Source of the DNA: UMGS1124 sp045613165
GTDB lineage: Bacteria > Bacillota_I > Bacilli_A > RF39 > UBA660
Direction: 5' to 3'
Length of the DNA: 9,630 nt
NCBI GenBank assembly: GCA_045613165.1
Contig: JAZLAK010000053.1
Span: 1-9,630, forward strand
The notes below the pieces were generated by a model, which saw nothing but the letters and a program-made list of their open reading frames with translations, had not been told where the DNA came from and did not search any database. Below are positions 5,656 to 9,630 of this stretch, piece after piece (within the stretch, counting starts at the first letter, position 1; every line of letters begins with the position of its first letter). A program made the translations under genes and the position numbers.

Positions 5656-7785
5656 ATGAAAGAACAAATATTAAATGTAATGAATGATAGATATGAAGCA
5701 TTGGATGTTATTGAAATAAATGATTTATTAGGTTTAACTACTCCTGAAGATTTGAGTAGATTAAATAATGCGCTAGATGCTTTAGTTAAAGAAAATTTAC
5801 TTTATAGAACAAAGAAAAACAAGTATATTTTATTTAAAAATTGTCCTAACTTAAAAGTTGGTGTTCTTTCAGTTAATAAAAAAGGATTTGGTTTTCTTTT
5901 AGTACCTGGTGGAGAAGATATTTATATTGATAAAGATAATATAAATAATGCAGTAAACGATGATAAAGTTTTAATTGAATTAATTAATAATTTTGGTAAA
6001 ACTGAAGGTAGAGTTTTAAGAGTATTAAGTAGAGATTTAAATAATTTAATAGGTGAAATTTATATTTATAATAATAAACCTTGTATTAAATTAGATGATA
6101 AAAAGAAAAATATAGAAATAAGATTAGATGAAAAAAGTGCTAGAGGTTTAGTAGAGGGAACTAAAGTAATAGTAACTGTAATTAAAGAAATGTCTAGAAA
6201 TAAATATATGGGAAAAATAACAACTGTTATTGGTCATAAAGATGATCCTGGAATAGATATAAAATTAGTTGCATATAAGTATTCTATATACGAAGAATTT
6301 TCTAATGATGCTTTAGAACAAACTGAAAGTATTCCAATTGAAGTATTAGCACAAGATAAAGTTGGTAGAGTAGATTTAACTGATAAGCAAATATTTACTA
6401 TAGATGGTGCTGATACTAAAGATATAGATGATGCTATTAGTTATGAATATGAAGATGGATTACATGTTTTAGGTGTTCATATTGCAGATGTTAGTTATTA
6501 TGTTACTGAAAATAGTTTTTTAGATAAAGATGCTTTAGCGCGTGGTACAAGTTCATATTTAGCAGATAGTGTTATCCCTATGTTACCTCATAAATTATCT
6601 AATGGTATATGTTCTTTAAATGAAGGGGTAGAGAGATTAACACAATCTTGTGTTATGAAAATAGATAATAAAGGTAATGTAGTTGACTATGATATATTTC
6701 CAAGTTTTATAAAATCTAAAAAGAAGATGACTTATAGTAAGGTAAATGATATTATTATGCGTAATATTATTGATCCAGAGTATACTGAATATGCAGATAC
6801 TTTAAAACAAATGAATAATTTAGCTCATATATTACGTGAAAATAAAGTAAGACGAGGTTATATTGATTTTGATTTAGATGAAGCAAAAGTAATTGTTGAT
6901 GAAGATAAAAATGTTGTTGGAATAGAAAAAAGAGTTCGTGAAGATGGTGAAAAATTAATAGAAGATTTTATGATTGCTGCTAATGAAACTGTTGCAACTC
7001 ATATATTTAATATGAATTTACCTTTCGTTTATCGTGTTCATGATGTTCCAAATGTAGAGAAGGTTGATAAATTCTTAAGAATGGTTAGTTTATTGGGTTA
7101 TAAATTAACAGGTAAAGTTAAGGATTTAACTCCTATTAGTATGCAAAAATTATTAAATCAATTAAAAGATGTACCTCAATATAAAATATTATCAAGTATG
7201 CTTTTACGTAGTATGAGAAAAGCAGTATACCAAAGAGAAAATATTGGGCACTTTGGTTTAGGTAGTAAGTGTTATACACATTTTACATCTCCAATAAGAC
7301 GTTATCCTGATTTAGAAGTTCATAGACTACTTAGAAAATATTTATATGAAAATCAAATAAATGAAGAAACTATTGATTATTATCAAGCTAATTTAGATAT
7401 AATCGCAACTCAATCTAGCGAAAGAGAACAAGCTGCAGTTGATGCTGAAAGAGAAGTTATGGATATGAAGATGGCTGAATATATGGAAAGCCATATTGGT
7501 GAAGAATATGAAGGTATTATTACTGGAGTAGAGAATTTTGGATTCTTTGTTGAGTTAGATAATATGGTTGAAGGATTAGTTCATGTTAATAGTTTAAAAG
7601 GTGATTATTATAATTATGTTGAAGAATTATTATGTTTAATTGGACAAAATACTAAAAAACGTTATACAATGGGTGATAGAGTTAAAGTTAAATGTGTAGG
7701 GGCTTCTAAAGAGGCTCGAACTATAGATTTTGAATTAGTGGGGGATAAAAATGATAGAGATAAAGAACAGAAAAGCGTACTTTGA
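5656..7785 (+). CDS. rnr: Ribonuclease R (3'-5' exoribonuclease, RNB family)
   Basis: This 709-residue processive, hydrolytic 3'-5' exonuclease degrades structured RNA, including non-stop mRNAs released by trans-translation and defective rRNA. Domain order is complete: an N-terminal winged-helix (about 1-60); a first cold-shock domain with GFGFLLVPGGEDIYI (77-91) and a second one (about 130-195); the RNB catalytic domain (about 235-560); and an S1 domain (about 613-695, GIITGVENFGFFVEL at 620-634). Metal-binding aspartates are visible as D250, D256, D258 and D259 in the DGADTKDIDDA motif. Downstream are GHFGLG (531-536) and HFTSPIRRYPDL (542-553), typical of RNase R. The protein ends soon after S1 with a short charged tail, lacking the long Lys-rich tail of E. 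coli RNase R. AGAGG at 5646-5650 is the ribosome binding site. Its last 35 bases overlap smpB in another frame, which suggests coupled expression. The TGA stop argues against UGA recoding. Confidence 0.97.
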   Translation: MKEQILNVMNDRYEALDVIEINDLLGLTTPEDLSRLNNALDALVKENLLYRTKKNKYILFKNCPNLKVGVLSVNKKGFGFLLVPGGEDIYIDKDNINNAVNDDKVLIELINNFGKTEGRVLRVLSRDLNNLIGEIYIYNNKPCIKLDDKKKNIEIRLDEKSARGLVEGTKVIVTVIKEMSRNKYMGKITTVIGHKDDPGIDIKLVAYKYSIYEEFSNDALEQTESIPIEVLAQDKVGRVDLTDKQIFTIDGADTKDIDDAISYEYEDGLHVLGVHIADVSYYVTENSFLDKDALARGTSSYLADSVIPMLPHKLSNGICSLNEGVERLTQSCVMKIDNKGNVVDYDIFPSFIKSKKKMTYSKVNDIIMRNIIDPEYTEYADTLKQMNNLAHILRENKVRRGYIDFDLDEAKVIVDEDKNVVGIEKRVREDGEKLIEDFMIAANETVATHIFNMNLPFVYRVHDVPNVEKVDKFLRMVSLLGYKLTGKVKDLTPISMQKLLNQLKDVPQYKILSSMLLRSMRKAVYQRENIGHFGLGSKCYTHFTSPIRRYPDLEVHRLLRKYLYENQINEETIDYYQANLDIIATQSSEREQAAVDAEREVMDMKMAEYMESHIGEEYEGIITGVENFGFFVELDNMVEGLVHVNSLKGDYYNYVEELLCLIGQNTKKRYTMGDRVKVKCVGASKEARTIDFELVGDKNDRDKEQKSVL

Positions 7786-8188
7786 TTATTTTATTGAAAG
7801 CGAAATTGAAACTGGTATAGTTTTAACTGGAACTGAAATAAAATCAATTAGAAAAGGTAGTGCAAATTTAAAAGATACTTATGCTAGAATAAAAAATGAT
7901 GAAGTATTTATTTTAAATATGTATATTGCTCCTTATGAAGAGGGCAATAGATACAATGTTCCTGAACGTAGAGAAAGAAAATTATTGTTAAATAAACATG
8001 AGATCTTAAAACTTAAAGGTCAAGTTGTTAAAGAAGGGTATAGTTTGATACCGCTTAAGCTTTATTTTAAAGGAAATAATGCTAAGATATTATTAGGTTT
8101 ATGTAAAGGTAAAAAACTTTATGATAAGAGAGAAACGATTAAAGAACGTGACTTAGCTAGAGAAAATAAGAAAATTAATTTATATTAG
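7751..8188 (+). CDS. smpB: SsrA (tmRNA)-binding protein SmpB
   Basis: This 145-residue protein binds the tRNA-like part of tmRNA and carries it to ribosomes stalled on broken mRNA. Conserved features: NRKAYFDYFI (6-15), GTEIKSIRKG (27-36), NLKDTYA (39-45), IAPYEEGN (59-66), RKLLLNKHEI (76-85), IPLKLYFK (100-107) and LGLCKGKKLYDKRETIKERD (115-134). The tail after residue 134 is about a dozen residues, slightly short; in the family it folds into a helix in the empty mRNA channel. The usual Asn-His-Asp-Pro after GNxx is Asn-Val-Pro-Glu here. The start lies inside rnr and is supported by GGGGG (7740-7744) six bases before ATG; the overlap implies coupling to rnr translation. An intrinsic terminator overlaps the last codons. 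No ssrA follows in the window. Confidence 0.96.
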   Translation: MIEIKNRKAYFDYFIESEIETGIVLTGTEIKSIRKGSANLKDTYARIKNDEVFILNMYIAPYEEGNRYNVPERRERKLLLNKHEILKLKGQVVKEGYSLIPLKLYFKGNNAKILLGLCKGKKLYDKRETIKERDLARENKKINLY

Positions 8189-8201
8189 TTTTCTTTTTTT
8201 T
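8168..8201 (+). terminator. Intrinsic terminator of the secG-rnr-smpB cluster
   Basis: AAGAAAATTAA (8168-8178) pairs with TTAGTTTTCTT (8185-8195) as an 11-bp stem (one G-U pair in RNA) around a 6-base loop, followed by T at 8196-8201. The smpB stop TAG (8186-8188) lies in the right arm. Confidence 0.75.
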
Positions 8202-8208
8202 ATGTTTT

Positions 8209-8217
8209 TGTTATAAT
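8209..8217 (+). promoter_or_regulatory. Extended -10 promoter of the fic gene
   Basis: TGTTATAAT (8209-8217) is an extended -10 with perfect TATAAT. The -35 position (8189-8194, TTTTCT) lies in the preceding terminator and is not consensus. The predicted start near 8224 leaves about 14 bases before the ATG at 8238. Confidence 0.65.
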
Positions 8218-8237
8218 ACAAAACCGAAGTGATGTAT

Positions 8238-9356
8238 ATGGAAAAGTTGCCATTAAATTTAATAGATGGAAGAAAAATTTTAATAGATAAACGTGTTTTT
8301 GATGTCGAAGTAGAGGATCTTAATTTTTGTTTGGAAAATAAAACTTTTTTAGATAATATAGATTTTTCTAAAAAAGTTATGTTTAGTCATGAAATAAAGA
8401 GTAATAATAATATTGAAGGTATTACTGATGATATAGATGTAATTAGAGGTGTTATTGAAAAACAAAAAGAAATAAGAGATATAGAAAAAAGGAATAGAAT
8501 TATTAATTTATATAAAGGATATCAATATATTTTAGGTGCTGGAGATATTAATAAAGAAAGTTTAAGAGAGTTATATTCAATATTAAGTGAAGGTTTACTA
8601 TCTAAAGAAGAATCTCAAGATATGGGCGAGTATTATAGAACTAGAAGTGGTATAATTTTACATAAAGGAAGACTAGATGATTCTTACGAAGAAACTATGG
8701 ATGTGGAATATGTTCATAATTTCATGGATAAATTATTAGAATATATAAATACTGATAATAATTTAGATAATTCTACTGAGTATTTTATAAAATCACAAAT
8801 TATGCATTTTTACTTTGTTTATATTCATCCTTATTTTGATATTAATGGTCGTACTAGTAGAACAGTTGCTATGTGGTATTTATTAAATAACAAATGTTTT
8901 CCATATATAATTTTCAATCGTGCTATAAAGAATGAATTCCCTAAATATGATGAAGCAATAATAGAAGCTAAGAGATATGGAAATGTAACTTATTTTATAA
9001 AGAATATGTTAATTAGTGTTAAGAAAGAATTAGAAAAAGAGTTTGTAATTGAGGATATTAGGAGAAGTATAAGTAGCAAACTATCTACTATAGATTATCA
9101 AACTTTAAATTATATATTAACTATGAAAGGTGTTATGACTTTATTAGATTTTACTAGAGTATATAATCGAGATAACGATAAGAAAAGAGCAATTGATATT
9201 TATAATGAAATGATTTTACCGTTATTAGATAAACAGGTAATAGAATTTGTACGTTATACTAATAAGAGTTATGGTACAAATTCTAAGAATTTTGAATTTA
9301 AATTAAATGAACATAATATTAATAGAGATGAAAAGTTTTTAAAATATTTAAAATAG
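8238..9356 (+). CDS. fic: Fic-domain protein (putative protein AMPylase)
   Basis: This is a 372-residue Fic-family protein. Most Fic enzymes transfer AMP from ATP to a Ser, Thr or Tyr of a target protein; some use other nucleotides or phosphocholine. An N-terminal inhibitory-type motif NNNIEGI (56-62) places a Glu at residue 60, where class II Fic proteins hold the glutamate that blocks ATP; the usual Ser/Thr four residues before it is Asn. GEYYRTR (130-136) precedes the core. The active loop is HPYFDINGRTSR (197-208), with catalytic His197, Asp201, Asn203, Arg205 and Arg208. Against the consensus HPFx[D/E]GN[G/K]RxxR, Phe is Tyr and the first Gly is Ile. The C-terminal part (about 270-350) looks winged-helix-like. 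The start at 8238 fits AAGTGAT (8227-8233); GTG 8229 and ATG 8232 would leave almost no leader. It has its own promoter, so it is not simply part of the smpB operon. No antitoxin-like gene precedes it. Target unknown. Confidence 0.9.
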   Translation: MEKLPLNLIDGRKILIDKRVFDVEVEDLNFCLENKTFLDNIDFSKKVMFSHEIKSNNNIEGITDDIDVIRGVIEKQKEIRDIEKRNRIINLYKGYQYILGAGDINKESLRELYSILSEGLLSKEESQDMGEYYRTRSGIILHKGRLDDSYEETMDVEYVHNFMDKLLEYINTDNNLDNSTEYFIKSQIMHFYFVYIHPYFDINGRTSRTVAMWYLLNNKCFPYIIFNRAIKNEFPKYDEAIIEAKRYGNVTYFIKNMLISVKKELEKEFVIEDIRRSISSKLSTIDYQTLNYILTMKGVMTLLDFTRVYNRDNDKKRAIDIYNEMILPLLDKQVIEFVRYTNKSYGTNSKNFEFKLNEHNINRDEKFLKYLK

Positions 9357-9378
9357 TGCATTAAACAATGCACTATTT
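9351..9378 (+). terminator. Bidirectional palindromic terminator between fic and the right-edge gene
   Basis: AAATAGTGCATT (9351-9362) and AATGCACTATTT (9367-9378) form a perfect 12-bp stem with an AAAC loop. Both convergent genes end inside it with the same AAA-TAG (Lys-stop) in opposite arms: fic at 9354-9356 and the minus gene at 9375-9373. Flanks are AT-rich rather than a clean T-tract. Confidence 0.7.
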
Positions 9379-9630
9379 ATTTGTATTTTCATAATAGTTT
9401 CTTTCGGTTAGATTTGTTAGTAAATTTTCTAATTCTTCGATATCTTCATAGTCTAAAACTTCTTCTATTTTTATCATTAAATCTCTTAAAGAGTTAGACA
9501 CTTCGTAATCTATATTATATCTTTTTAATGTTTCTATTTGATTGTTAGTTAAATATAGATTATCATTTATTTTTTGTAATTTGTTATTATCAAAGTCTAT
9601 TTCATTAAGTATTTTTTTTATTTCTTCATT
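9373..9630 (-). CDS. Unrecognised small acidic protein (partial, 5' end beyond window)
   Basis: The minus strand from the right edge stays open for 85 codons to TAG at 9375-9373. The start lies outside the window, so total length is unknown. I do not recognise the family. The product is hydrophilic, acidic and probably all-helical. It contains LTNNQIETLKRYNIDYEV (27-44 of the visible part), a SLRDLMIKIEEVLDYED helix (47-63), IEELENLLTNL (64-74) and the tail NYYENTNK. The spaced hydrophobic residues suggest a small helical bundle. There are no membrane segments or Cys/His metal sites. Codon use resembles the neighbours, the frame is clean and the stop sits in a terminator hairpin, which together support a real gene. 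It converges on fic and so is not in an operon with it. Confidence 0.75.
   Translation of the reverse strand, partial: NEEIKKILNEIDFDNNKLQKINDNLYLTNNQIETLKRYNIDYEVSNSLRDLMIKIEEVLDYEDIEELENLLTNLTERNYYENTNK

Noticed and set aside
7783..7794. UGA read as tryptophan, as in Mycoplasma
   Set aside because: TGA ends rnr where the family ends, a second TGA follows three codons later, and tryptophan is encoded by TGG.
8229..8237. GTG (8229) or ATG (8232) as the fic start
   Set aside because: The predicted transcript begins near 8224, and AAGTGAT is placed for ATG 8238.
8189..8237. tmRNA (ssrA) downstream of smpB
   Set aside because: The gap is too short and contains only a terminator and a promoter; nothing tmRNA-like is seen after fic either.
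8238..9630. Fic plus right-edge gene as a toxin-antitoxin pair
   Set aside because: The genes converge on a shared terminator instead of sharing an operon, and Fic carries its own inhibitory-type Glu motif.

Overview
The window is very AT-rich (about a quarter G+C by eye). It carries bacterial housekeeping genes of Firmicutes (Bacillota) type with strong Shine-Dalgarno sites (AAAGAGGTG, AGGTGG, GGGTGAT). TGG encodes tryptophan, and TGA acts as a real stop at the end of rnr, so the standard bacterial code applies rather than the Mycoplasma code. The gene content (YfhO-like envelope protein, FemX-type peptidoglycan bridge enzyme, secG-rnr-smpB order) fits a walled, low-GC member of the Bacilli, possibly a small-genome gut lineage near the Mollicutes such as RF39 or Erysipelotrichia relatives. 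That placement is inference; no rRNA is present to test it.

Layout from left to right: (1) 1-1942, minus strand, the first 647 codons of a YfhO-family multi-spanning membrane protein, cut by the window edge. (2) A divergent intergenic region of 152 bp with a promoter for each side. (3) typA/bipA (2095-3897, +). (4) A shared hairpin terminator, then the convergent femX-like gene (5160-3910, -). (5) A second divergent intergenic region of 190 bp. (6) The classical RNA quality-control and secretion cluster secG (5351-5566), rnr (5656-7785) and smpB (7751-8188), all +, with smpB overlapping rnr by 35 bp. (7) An intrinsic terminator, then a Fic-domain gene (8238-9356, +) with its own promoter. (8) A palindromic terminator shared with the convergent 3' end of an unrecognised small gene (9630-9373, -).

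Functionally, YfhO and FemX belong to cell-envelope assembly and TypA to ribosome assembly and stress adaptation. SecG serves the Sec translocon. RNase R and SmpB act together in trans-translation and decay of non-stop mRNA. The tmRNA gene ssrA, which often follows smpB, is not in the window; the Fic gene occupies that place. No tRNA, rRNA, CRISPR array, insertion sequence or prophage feature was found, and no gene-free stretch exceeds 300 bp.

No clearly new system is visible. The best second-look items are a promoter-like block shared by the two divergent intergenic regions, several predicted promoters with 10-20 nt leaders, two extended -10 promoters set directly on terminator T-tracts, and a Fic protein with an altered active-site loop (HPYFDINGRTSR).
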